A stretch of DNA of 64,000 bases from Paraspadella gotoi. Lineage: Eukaryota > Chaetognatha. Location of the stretch: positions 19,723,590 through 19,787,589 of the forward strand of contig CM119264.1 of assembly GCA_051294375.1 (NCBI GenBank), written 5' to 3'. Shown piece by piece: positions 40,742-52,700 of this stretch. The position numbers and the translations under genes were made by a program. The notes under the pieces were generated by a model. The model was given only the letters and a program-made list of their open reading frames with translations. It had not been told where the DNA came from and ran no database searches. The first letter of the stretch is position 1. Every line of letters begins with the position of its first letter.

Positions 40742-43700
40742 ATCGTTTTTTATTTCAGGAAAAAAAAAACATTTCTCACACTTTCTTTTACCTTTTTGGT
40801 TCTATCTGAGTCGTATTTGACCTGTCCTTTATTACTCGGTTTGATATTTTTCTGGTTTTTGCTTGGTCACCTCGAAATTTAAAAAAAAATGAAACGTTTT
40901 TAGTTCTACTTAGCCTTAGGACTCGATTGATACGTTTCGCCCGTTCTTAATATTCGCGTCTTGTTCATCACAATTCGACTCGACATTCAGAAAAAGATTC
41001 TAGTATTCAGGTAGTAAAGATCCCTCGTAGCACTACAATGAACGGGCGACGTCTAGAATGCGCGACTCCCGAGAGAAACACCTTCAGTCCTTCACAGTAA
41101 AACAACCCTTCTTCGCCGGAATCGTCGTGAAATATAAAACTGAATAAAACTCCATCTCGTATCAGCGTTTGATAATAAGATGTCAATGCCAGCGAAAAAA
41201 GGTGACAATATGGACTATCTCGATGAAATTGACCGATCAATAAGCAGTCAATCCGACTGTTTTACGAGATGTTCCGAAAACACAGAAAAATCGAAGAAAT
41301 ATTTAACCATGGATGAAGAATTGTATCTTCTCGCCCGTCCAAAAAAGTTTAGACAAGTTTTAGAAACACAGTCCAGAAACGTGTAAAAACGGACGAAAAA
41401 TAATGCTTGATTCGGTTCAGAAAACGAATAAAAAACGTTTATGACATGATTCTCTCCAGAAGTAGACTTAAATCCAGAGTCGGAATTGACCTTAAAACGC
41501 CCAAAATAAAGGAACGAGTTCAGCTTTGGCCCAAACTTGTGGTTTGGTCAAACAAGTTGGAAGGCAAGAAATGAGGCTAAACGTTTCTTTCATAGAAATC
41601 TTGCAAATTAAGACGGCCAATGGATCAGTCGTAGAACGAATCGTCGAGTTGTTCAACTTGATCAAAACGTTAAATGTGATTTAGCACTGAGTATGCAATT
41701 TTCAAATTCGTCTACATTTGAATATTTTTTATATTATTAAAACAAATTGCTTCTTTTTCTATGTTTGTATTTCTCTTTAATTTTTTTTCAGTCGCTGCCT
41801 CTTCTGATTCCAGAAATGTTGAGCTCTGCAGCGGCTGGAGCTCTCTCTCTCTTTCTTTCTCTTTCTTGCCGTTTGTTTTTCATTTATTTTATGGAAGACT
41901 CGACTATTTATACAAATTTTTCTTTAAAAAAAAAATAGTAATGGTTTTTTGGCAATTATATTACTAAATGATAAAGCGGTAGTAAATCGGTAGCACCATT
42001 GTGGACTCCAAACCTAAAGGACTCCGATCAGACCTCTGGGTATGTCCGGGTATGACATCTAACATCTTTCCGTGGCGGACAATCAGATCCTTCCAGGAGT
42101 GCTCGGGCACAACCCATTCATTGTAGGCATTACGCATGATGCTTGTGGGGAATTAGCCTTCGATCCTACTTGCCCAAAAGAATCGGGTTTGCGTCCTGAT
42201 GAGTCCTGCAATTAAGAGTGTGTATGGTGGACTAAAATCCACCAACCGTTCATCAGCGGCCATTGGTGCCGGAGTCAAGTCATTCGCCTCCTAACCCAAA
42301 GGTCCGGGGTTCTTGCCCGGAGGACGCCTTGCAGTTAAGAGGGATGGGGCGCTTAACCCGCCTGTAACATGGTGTTACAGCCTGATCCGAAGCTCAGGGA
42401 CTGCTTATATTGAATTGTTCTGTCAGTAACAAATAACAATTATCTCTGTCTCTTCATTGGTGAGCCCGACTTCCGAACAAGCAGCATCAACAACACTTTC
42501 AGGCAACATGCCTCAACCTGGCGATGCACTTTCCACCAACAACACATCAGGGGACATGCCTCAACTTGGTGACGAACTTTCCACCAACAACAAAATACAC
42601 TGAAGAGATGCAATAAACTTCTCCCTACAGGAGGGGGGATGTATGGTGGACTAAAATCCACCAACTGTTCATCAGCGGCCATTGGTGCCGGAGGAAGTCA
42701 TTCGCCTCCCAACCCAAAGGTCCGGGTTTCTAGCCCGGTGACCGCCTAGCAGTTAAGAGTGATGGGGCGCTTAACCCGCTGTAACATGGTGTTACAGCCT
42801 GATCCGAAGCTCAGGGGTTGCTTATATTGAATTGTTCTGTCACTAAGAAATAACAATTATCACTGTCTCTTCAGGTGGATCTTTTAATCCACCTGCGGTG
42901 GCCGACCATAATTTTTTATAACTACGCTCATGTGCAAAAAAAACTCCATTAATTTAAATTTTCGTTACTTTATAAAAATATTTTTATAATCAGTCAAGTG
43001 GTTGAGATATAACTTTTTCAATTTGAGCGTTTTAAAAAAAATTAGAAAAGTTTCAGAATTATTTTCTTATCTATTTTATCTTTAAATCTGATATTTTTTT
43101 AAATTTTTTAATAAACGTTAATTTTTAATATTTTTATAATTTTTCATTTTTATTATGTTTTGATAGTTGTTTGCAAAATAATATAATTTTTATATGTTTA
43201 TGACCCGCCCACATTGGCAATTCTGTTCCGTCATGTGACCGAGGGCGTGAGCTCAATTTTGAGTTTTTTTTCTTGCTATCTTTATTTTTTTAAAAATTTA
43301 TTATTTCCTATTTTAATTATTAGTTATTTTTTATATTGTATCGCTTTTGCCCATAAGTGGCGTCGTCGTCGTCGTCGTCGTTCCAAATTATAGATCGCCT
43401 TTTTTCTGATTAAATTTGGGTGTATGAAGCTGAAAATTTATATACAGCTTCTCATCATTTATGTGCTTAAAATTGAGTCTGAATAGTTATTAAATATGTT
43501 TTGTTTACGTTTTAACAAAACAAACAAATTTTCTCTCTTTTATTTTTATATTTCTTTCTCTCTCTCTTTTCTCTTTTAATTAATTGTCTCTCTCCCTCTC
43601 TCTTTTCCCTAGAAAAAAACGAGTTTGCAGCTGGCTCTGCAGGGGCTTATTCTTTTTCTCTTTTCTTCTGCTGCTTCTGCTGCTGCCATTTGATTTTTCT

Positions 43701-46700
43701 TTTTTTCTAGGTGCTTCTGCTCCTGCCGCTGCTGATTCGTCCGAAAACGATTTGGCTTTTCTCTCTCTCTCTCTCTCTCTGCGTTTATTAAAAAAAAAAT
43801 TGAATGAGGATTGAACTCGTAAAATTAGGCTTCGCATTGGTGCATGTTATCATTTTGCTATCACAACAGCGGGTGTTTATTTCTTTCTTTCTTCTCGTCA
43901 CTCTCTCTTTATTTTTATTTTTCTTTTTTTCCTTTCTATTCTTTCTTTCCTTTCTATTCTTTCTTTCCTTTCTAATCTTTCTTTCCTTTCTATTCTTTCT
44001 TTCCTTTCTATTCTTTCTTTCCTTCCTTTTTTTCTTTCCTTTCTATTTTTTTCCTTTCTATCCTTTTTTTTTCTTTCTTTTCTTTTCTTTCTTTCTTTTC
44101 TTTTCTTTCTTTTATATTTTTTCTTTGATTATAATTTTTTTTCTCAAATTTGATTTTTTTAGTATAAAAATTTGTCGTCAATCCAGATTTTTTTTATGCG
44201 ATTGCGACGATCCTTATGCTTTTAAGATTTTTTATATTGTTATTAATTTATTATATAGAAAGCAAAGAATTTTGAATTTTTAAAAATTGTTAAAAATTCA
44301 AAATTCTTTGCTTTCTCTAATACCAATAAACAACGAAAAAGAAAGGATTATCGCATAATTTATTATATAAAAAGTTTAAAAACTGATACAAATTTTAACT
44401 GTTACACATTATAAAAAAATATATTATACTAAAACTTTTACACCCTTTTAATTTTAAATTTTTCTTTTTACAAATTTATTCACTCTATCCCTATCTCTCC
44501 TCTGCTTCTTCAATTTTTTTGTTAATTACTTTGAACTTAATTTTTTCGCTTTCTTTCACGGTAAGGCAGAGAGGATGTGAAAGAAACAAAACAAGTGCCA
44601 TCTCTGAATCTTAAAGTATACCCAGGAGACACATAATGTGGTAGGTCAGTAAAATGTGATAAAGCCAGTTTTTTTTTAAATGTTAATTAAAGTTATTAAA
44701 ATTTTTTTTAAAAAAATTTTAAATCGTTGAGTGAATATGCTTAAAATTTTAATGTATTTACATCTATCATTATTTATAGAGCATAAGCTTTAATTTGGGA
44801 CCTTTTCCAACTTTCTGCGATTTTTTGCTATTGAATTGTAAATAAAAATTATAATTAAAATAAAAAATATTAATCAATCAGTTCTTTCAAACAGATTATT
44901 TCTTAAAAATAAAAGTATAAATATGTTCTAAAAATGCAGTTCTAGTTATTAGGTCCTAAAACCAATTTCTAAAAAAAATTGATTTAAAATTATTATAAAA
45001 ATAAATATTATAAATAATTTTTTTTTGTAATATTTAATTAAAACTTAATCTCAAATAAACTAACAGATAAAATATTAGCTGAGCACTTTAATTCAAAATC
45101 GGTTCCATTGGGATTCCTCCCAACAGAATTCCTCCCACGCGGGATTCCTCCCACGCGGGATTCCTCCCACACGGGTTTCCTGCCCACGGGATTCCTCCCC
45201 AGGGATTCCTCCCAATAGAATTGCTCCCACACGGGATTCCTCCCAAAGGAATTCCTCCACACGGGATTCCTCCAAAGGAATTCCTCCCACGCGGGATTCC
45301 TCCCACACGGGGTTCCTCCCCACAGAATTCCTCCCCATGGAATTCCTCCACGCGGGATTCCTCCCACGCGGGATTCCTCCCACACGGGATTCCTCCCACA
45401 CGGGGTTCCTCCCACGCGGGATTCCTCCCACACGGGATTCCTCCACGCGGGATTCCTCCCACGCAGTATTCCTCCCACCAATTTCCTCCCACACGGAATT
45501 CCTCCCACGCGGGATTCCTCCCACGCGGAATTCCTCCCACACAGAATTCCTCACACGCGGGATTCCTCCCACACGGGATTCCTCCCACACAGAATTCCTC
45601 CCATGCGGGATTCCTCCCACACGGGATTCCTCCATGTGTGGATTCTTCCCATGTGGGATTCCTCCCACACGGGATTCCTCCCAGCTGGCATAATTTGGTC
45701 AACTAACATAATTTTGTCAGCTGGCATAATTTGGTCAATTAACATTATTTGGTCAACCGGCATAATTTGGTCAACTGGCATAATTTTATCAACTGGCATA
45801 ATTTGGTCAACTGGCATAATTTGGTCAACTGGCATAATTTGGTCAACAGCATAATTTGGTCAACTTGCAGAATTTGGTCAACTGGCATAATTGGTCAACT
45901 GGCATAATTTGTCAACTGCAGAATTTGATCAACTGGCATATTTTTGTCAATTGGCATGATTTGGTTAACTGGCATAATTTGGTCAACTGGCATAATTTGG
46001 TCAACTGGCATAATTTGGTCAACAGGCATAATTTGGTGCAAACAGGCATAATTTGGTCAACTGGCATAATTTGGTCAACTTGCAGAATTTGGTCAACTGG
46101 CATATTTTTGTCAATTGGCATAATTTGGTCAATCAATCAATCAATGAATCCCGTGTGGGAGGAATCTCGTGTGAGAGGAAATCAGTGTGGGAGTAATCTC
46201 ATGTGGGAGGAATCCCGTGTGGGAGGAATCCCGTGTGGGAGGAATCCGCGTGGAGGAATCCGCGTGGGAGGAATCCGCTGTGGGAGGAATCCGTGTGGGA
46301 GGAATCCCGTGTGGGAGGAATCCGTGTGGGAGATCCGCGTCGGGAGGAATCCGTGTGGGAGGAATCCCGCGTGGGAGGAATTCCGTGTGGGAGGAATCCC
46401 GTGTGGGAGGAATCCCGCGTGGAGGAATTCTTTGGGAGGAATCCTGTGTGGGAGGAATCCCGTGTGGGAGGAATTCTATGGGAGGAATTCCATGGGAGGA
46501 ATCCCGTGTGGGAGGAATTCCTTGGGGAGGAATTCCGTGTGGGAGGAATCCCGCGGGGAGGAATCCCGTGTGGGAGGAATTCCGTGTGGGAGGAATCCCA
46601 TGGGAGGAATCCCGCGTGGGAGGAATCCCGTGTGGGAGGAATCCAGTTGGGAGGAATCCCGTGTGGGAGGAATACCACAGCCACCTTCAAAATCATATCC

Positions 46701-49700
46701 AGCTTTTAAAAATAATTATGTTTTATTATTTATAAATTTATTTATTTATTTAGAAAATTATATTATAATAATAGCTGACTCAATATTTAATATATATTAT
46801 TAATAAACAAATGTTTAAAATATTAACAAACATAATGCTTTAACTTTTAATATTTATTAATATTTTTTAAAATATTTTTATATTAAAATTATTATTAATT
46901 AAAAAAAACTTATTTTGAAGCTTAATAAGTAGTACAGCATTTTTAGAACATATTTGTATCTTTATTTTAAAGATATAATCTGTTCAAAGGTACTAATTGA
47001 TTAATCTTTTTGAAAAAAAAATTAATTTTTACTTATATTTCAATAATGAAAGGTAATAAGAAGTTGGGAGAGGTCTTAAATTACAGCTTATGCTTTGTAG
47101 ATAATGATAGTCATATAGATACTTAAATCGTAAGCATATTCACTAAACTACCTAAATTTTTTTATAAAAACAATTTAAAAAACTTTAATTAGCATTTAAA
47201 AAAAATCCTGCCTTTATTGAATTTTACTGACCTACCACATTAAGTGTCTCATGAGCATACTTTAAGATTTTATAGGTTTCAGAGATGGCCCTTTTTTGTT
47301 TCTTTCACATCCTCTTTGCCCTACCGTGCTTTTATAAACCCAATTTTAATATTATATCATACTTATTAAATATTTTCTGATGAATATTCATATTAAAACC
47401 GAAAATGTCTGATACCAATATTAATTGTTATTAAACTCAATAAAAACTCCGTTATTTTATGAACAACTAAAAATATTTTTGAATAAAATTAAAGAATATA
47501 TGGTGATTTTAAAAGCTGAAATAAAGTGGCGCGTTTCTTTGCACATGACTGGACGTTATTTGTTTAAGTATTAAAATTTTTTAATGAAAGACTATTTTAA
47601 TTTTGGTGGATACAAGAGAGCTGATATCGTCCTAATTGTTTTCTCCATATTAGGCAAAGAATGGTTTTGTGCATACATTAGAAATTGCTCAAATAGAATA
47701 CAATGATGGAGGAAAATATAGTCTGGTAGCTGAAAACGAATGGGGAAAATGTTTTACGGAGGCACCTGTTGCTGTACAAGGTTTGTTTTTGTTATAATTT
47801 AATAAAAAAAATAAAACCATTATAATAATCTGGGCATTTTTGTATTTATTCTAATCCAGTTTTGAAAAGTTTGAAAAAAAATTATGTGAATTCCTGCTGA
47901 AGGTAGCTGGGGTTTTGAAAGTTTTATTAATTTTTTTTTCTTTAGAAAAGTGTTTAATAAACAACATGGGACCATATATCTGGACAAAACTTAACGTCCT
48001 GCCCTGTCTGAACGATTAGAGATACAATAATAAATTGAGTGCCAAAAGTTTTTTCTGGCTTTATACTTTCATATACAATGAAACAAATTAAATTTTTAAA
48101 CCACTATAAAGCGTCGTGGATGTTTTCAAATCATTTAGTGGTTTTTATGCTCACGCATTGTATTGTATATGATGAAAGCCATATTTGTTAATATTTTTCA
48201 GTGGTCGTTTCTGAAAAAGACAGTTTTATGTCTTATCTTCAATTTACCAGATTTTAAGCTTTTCATAACTATCCAAATTAAACCTATTTAATTTTTTTTC
48301 GGGTAAGTAAAAAAAAAATTTAAGAAGATTTTAATATATATACTTAAATCGTTAAATACTTTATGTATCTCTTACCATTTTGATTTTTTCATTATGCATT
48401 CAGAAATCTTAAAAGATTAATTTATCTTAAAAATCGTTAATATTTTTTTTATAAAAGTAAGTTTTAATAAAAACTAAACCATAATTGTTTTAACCAAAAT
48501 GCAAAGTACACCTTGCCAGAATGATTATTATTATTATTACTACAAATAAGTATTTCCATAAATATTTTTCTGTTTTGTCTTATAATAGGATATGATTTAT
48601 CAAAGAATTTCAAAACAATTAATATATCGTCTAAAAGCTAAGAAAGTATTATTTGAATATTTGTTCAGATTTTAAAATTCATTAATGATTTTTAAAATTT
48701 TGTCTAGATATATGGTCCCACCCCTGTATATTTTTAAATATGTACTACATTACGTTGTAGTTTACGAGAGCGCTAAGATAAACCAAAATATGAAATTAAA
48801 AGTGCAAATACTGTTTTAGATATATCTGCTATTTATATCAATATAACAAAAGTAAAATTGATTTTTTTTATGGACGAAGGAACAATAAGAACAATATGCT
48901 ATAAATTTCTAAAATGATTTTGAAAATTTTTATAAATATAATATAATAACTTTACATTTGGCATTTTACATTACATTTATGGGATCATTTTGGTTAAACC
49001 TAAAACGGAGAACAATGATTCTTATAAATTATAGTGCCGCCAATAGTTAAGAAGCCATTAGAAAATAAGGAAGCGCATCATCACAAGCAACTTGTTCTTG
49101 AATGTTTCATTCATGGTTATCCTGCTCCTGATATCAAGTGGATGAAGGATGGAAAAGAAATCAAGCAATCAAAGGTATCTCCTCCTACTTTTTTGAAACT
49201 TTTTCAACAAAAACAATTAGGGAATTGTATACGAAAAAATAATGATCCTAATTTGAAAAGAAAGCAGTATAACCCATTGCAGAAAGCTATTTTATACTTA
49301 CAAATTATCTATTAAAGCTTAAATAGTTTTAAACTTCCTTTTATTGAACTCAGGAAATCGTTTTCAAACAAAAATTGAAAGAGCAGCTTTACCAACTTAT
49401 ATTCAAAGACCCTTTGCCTGTAGATTCTGGAAAATATGAAATTATTGCCAAAAACAATGTTGGAGAATGTAATACTGAATGCAACTTAAAAATTACTTCT
49501 CCCCCATTTTTTGAAAAACCACTAAAAGATGTGGAACTCGGGTAAGAAATGTTATGTATAGACTTGTGGATAAGGCGCTTAGTGGGCTGAAGAGTGCTCT
49601 CCGCAACTTCTTTCAACCCCTCTAGCAGCCATGGAACGGGTCCTGGGCTTAAAAGTTATCCCCCTAAGGTGGTTTACAGCCGTCCTCACTAAGGCGGAAC

Positions 49701-52700
49701 AGATTACAAACTAACAGAAGTTCGGTATAAATATTGTTAATGTGTTTATTAAAATAAAAAAAAATTAAGATTTATTTTATGGAAGCATGGAAGCTATTTT
49801 ATATTATCCGAATACGGATTCTCATAGAGCTTGAAAAGTTAGATGAAGGTTATTTATACAACTTTTTAAAATTTTAATGATTTATCTATGAAAATTACAA
49901 AAACTATAAAATTTAATGAATGATGATGATGATTTTTTTAAGATTTTTTCAAATTTTAGCCTATTTATCATTAAAATTTTAGAAATTTGTAGTACTAACC
50001 TTTATCTAACTTTTTGATCTTTATCAGAATCCATATTTAAAAATTTAAATTNNNNNNNNNNATGTTAAATTTTGGCCTGCACGCATCCCGAAGGGTAAGT
50101 ACTAAGGCGAGCCAAAATTGATCACTTTTTATCATTAAGAGTTCTGTAATATAAAATTCATTTGTCCATCATATACTTAATCAATATTTAATATCACTTT
50201 TTTAACTAGTGAAGCACAGTATAACATTAAAGCATTTAAATATTTATCAATACATAGGCAAAATTTTTTTTTTCTAAAAATGTTATTTTTTCAGAACGGA
50301 TTCAGATAGCCCATAAAAAGTTGTCTACACAAAGTATAATGCGTTTTTCAATATTTTGATGATAAGTGGGTCAAATAATGGAAAATCATCATCTTCATCG
50401 TCGGACCATAATTGTTTTTTTTGCTAATTTTTTTGTTGCTAATTTTAAGCAATAAAACAAAAAAAATTGGAAATTTTGTAGTAATATTTTTTATTTATTA
50501 TTTCAATCTCTACACGAATCCGATTTTAAAAAATCTTATTTTGAAAAAAAAAATTTTCATGATTTATAGTAATACAATAAACTTTAAATACTTCTATGTT
50601 ATTAATTATATATAAAATCTTAAATTTTTTTTAAATTTCGTCATCCCACAGGGATGTTCTAACGTTATTTATATTACAGAACTCTTAGTTTTTACTTTAT
50701 TCCGCCCTAGTAAGTACCATTGGGGATCGATCCCGGAACCGAATGGTCATAAGCTGATGATATTACTCAAGAAACCGCAATATCACGACAGAGTTATGCT
50801 CATAGGCGAGGAATTTTATTTTTAAAAACGGACATTTTTCAGCTTTGATACAAGCCTTCTTCATCGTAAAAACTGAGTTGTAAAAAAAATTTAATTTTGT
50901 ATATCGATCTTTTCCAATGAAAGAAATAATAACAAGATGTAATTCTTTCGCTCATTTGCTTTGGTAAAGGAGATCAACCTTCACTTTGTGAACTATTTCA
51001 TTTTTTTTAATTTGACTCAATATCGCAAACAAAAAACAACCAAAAAGCTCGAATTTTTTTTTTTAGTATTGGTAAAACTATTCAATTGGAATGCAACTGT
51101 ATTGGAACTCCAGAACCTGTTGTGAAATGGTTTAAAGATGATAAGCCTCTTGAACTTGATGGAGATCGCATACGAATAAAGGTAAATTTCATTATTGTCG
51201 CATTATTGTCTGAATTAAAAGTAATATTCTATTTAGAGCGACAAAACCAACCACATTTTGATAATTACAAAAACTACTGAAGTAGATGCCGGCTCATATA
51301 AAGTGATAGGTGAAAATGATGCAGGATATGCTGATTCAGTTGGAAGGATCGCCGTTTTTGGTAAGATTAGGTTTTTAAAATATTCTTTATTTTTCTCTAT
51401 AGACTCATTCTTATGGAATAAAAAAAATCAAATTCATGTTGATATTTATACGAGTAGCCATAACCGATCTAAGTTAAATGCAAATTCATATAGTGTCAAA
51501 ATAATCTATTATAAGCATAGATTATAATGTTAAAATATTTTTTTTTAAAATATGCTTTCTTCTAAGTCTAATTAAAATAATTATATTACTATATAATGAA
51601 AAAAAAATTGAAATACTTAAATATTGGATTCTGTTAGAGAATAAAAAGTTAGACAAAAATTATAATCACGTTTTAAAATTATCATGTTTTCCCATTAAAA
51701 GTTTTAAAGAAAGATTTTTTGAAAGATGAAGATGATAATTTTTTTATTTTTTTGAAAAGTATCATATTAGTGAGTACTATTCTGTAATTATTTTTTTTTA
51801 CAAAAATAGTAGCCCAGTCAGGTTATTTTGTAAATAGTACTACCCTTATATAATATCAGTTTCAAAATATTTGTTTTAATTCTGAGAACAGATTCAAATT
51901 TTTTGTAAAAAGTTGAAGAAAGAAAATATAAACCTTTTTCAAAAATGATGTCATTAAGTAGGTTAAAATTATAAAAAACTATATTTTTAAGCTGGAAATT
52001 ATAAATCGGCGTTTTAAATATAGTTTTTTATATTTTTGACCAACTTAATGAAAAAAAATTTAAAAAATAATTATACTTTCTTATATAAACTTATTGCAAG
52101 GAATCCAAATCCGATCTTAAATTTTAAAAAATTTCATTTTGAAATTTTAGACTATTATATACTTATTATTATATATAAATATAGCTCACTGGTGCCCACT
52201 AAGGCATAGTGAAAGTAACATACGAAAATTTTAAAAGTCAATTATGAACAACATACCATCAGTGAACATTAATTTGTAAAAAAAATTAATTTTATTTTTT
52301 AATTTTTGCAGTAGGCTAAATTTATATATAGTACTATCCTTATTCAAATTTCAAAATAAGCTTTTCTTAAGTTTGATTGCAGATTTGAATTCCTTATCAA
52401 AAGTTGATAAGAAAATATAAATCATTCTTAAAAATTCTTTCATTAAGTGGGTTAAAAATTATAAAAACTATATTTAATATATAAAAAGTTAATTTTAAGC
52501 TTAAAATATAGCTTTTTCTCATTTTTGACCCACTTAATGAAGGAATTTTTCAAAAAGAACTATATTTCTTTTTTATCAACTTTTATGACAAATCTAAATC
52601 TGCAAAAAAATCTTAGAAAAAACTGTTTTGAAATTTTAACATTTATTGGTTTAGTACTAGTATAAATATGGCCTACAGCATAAATTGTAAAATTTTTTTA

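Larger units (their letters stand above)
44557..47328. mobile_element. Foldback transposon with minisatellite arms, about 2.8 kb
   Basis: Three nested layers. Outer arms 44557-45060 and about 46820-47328 are inverted copies (CACGGTAAGGCAGAGAGGAT against the reverse complement of ATCCTCTTTGCCCTACCGTG). The next layer is a 16-17-bp tandem repeat, GGATTCCTCCCACACG at 45110-45690 and its inverse at 46145-46680. The loop (45686-46138) is an 18-bp minisatellite. This is the architecture of Drosophila FB-type foldback elements. CACGGTARGGCA ends look hAT-like; flanks CTTTCTTT and CTTTTATA are only partly alike. All long open frames inside are repeat artefacts. Confidence 0.85.
40490..47653. other. 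7.2-kb intron between exons 20 and 21
   Basis: Contents in order: HINE fragment, TC microsatellite (40706-40738), an unrecognised GC-moderate block (40905-41700), decayed sequence, a TRIM (42223-42873), a polypyrimidine block, a short hairpin and the foldback element. No exon is recognised inside. Confidence 0.6.
49556..50815 (-). repeat. SINE S1 reverse copy, interrupted by two MITEs
   Basis: SINE pieces 49556-49690, about 50077-50102 and 50710-50815 read on continuously in the S1 pattern (GGAACGGGTCCTGGGCTT, GTTTACAGCCGTCCTCAC, CATCCCGAAGGGTAAGTAC, CATTGGGGATCGATCCCGG). MITEs occupy the gaps. Confidence 0.75.

Noticed and set aside
43804-44283. 159-codon Phe/Leu/Ser-rich plus-strand frame
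   Set aside because: Translation of a CTTT-type polypyrimidine tract; looks membrane-like only by composition.
45110-46680. Possible CRISPR array
   Set aside because: Units are contiguous 16-18 bp with no unique spacers, in a spliced animal gene's intron.
45038-46803. Several long open frames (up to 315 codons) on both strands
   Set aside because: They follow the 16-18-bp tandem repeats in every frame; no domain, start context or codon bias. They are products of minisatellite composition.
40293-47780. Gene ending at 40.5 kb with a new gene starting at 47.6 kb
   Set aside because: Exon 20 ends and exon 21 starts in phase 0, and together they make one complete Ig domain, so one gene is simpler.
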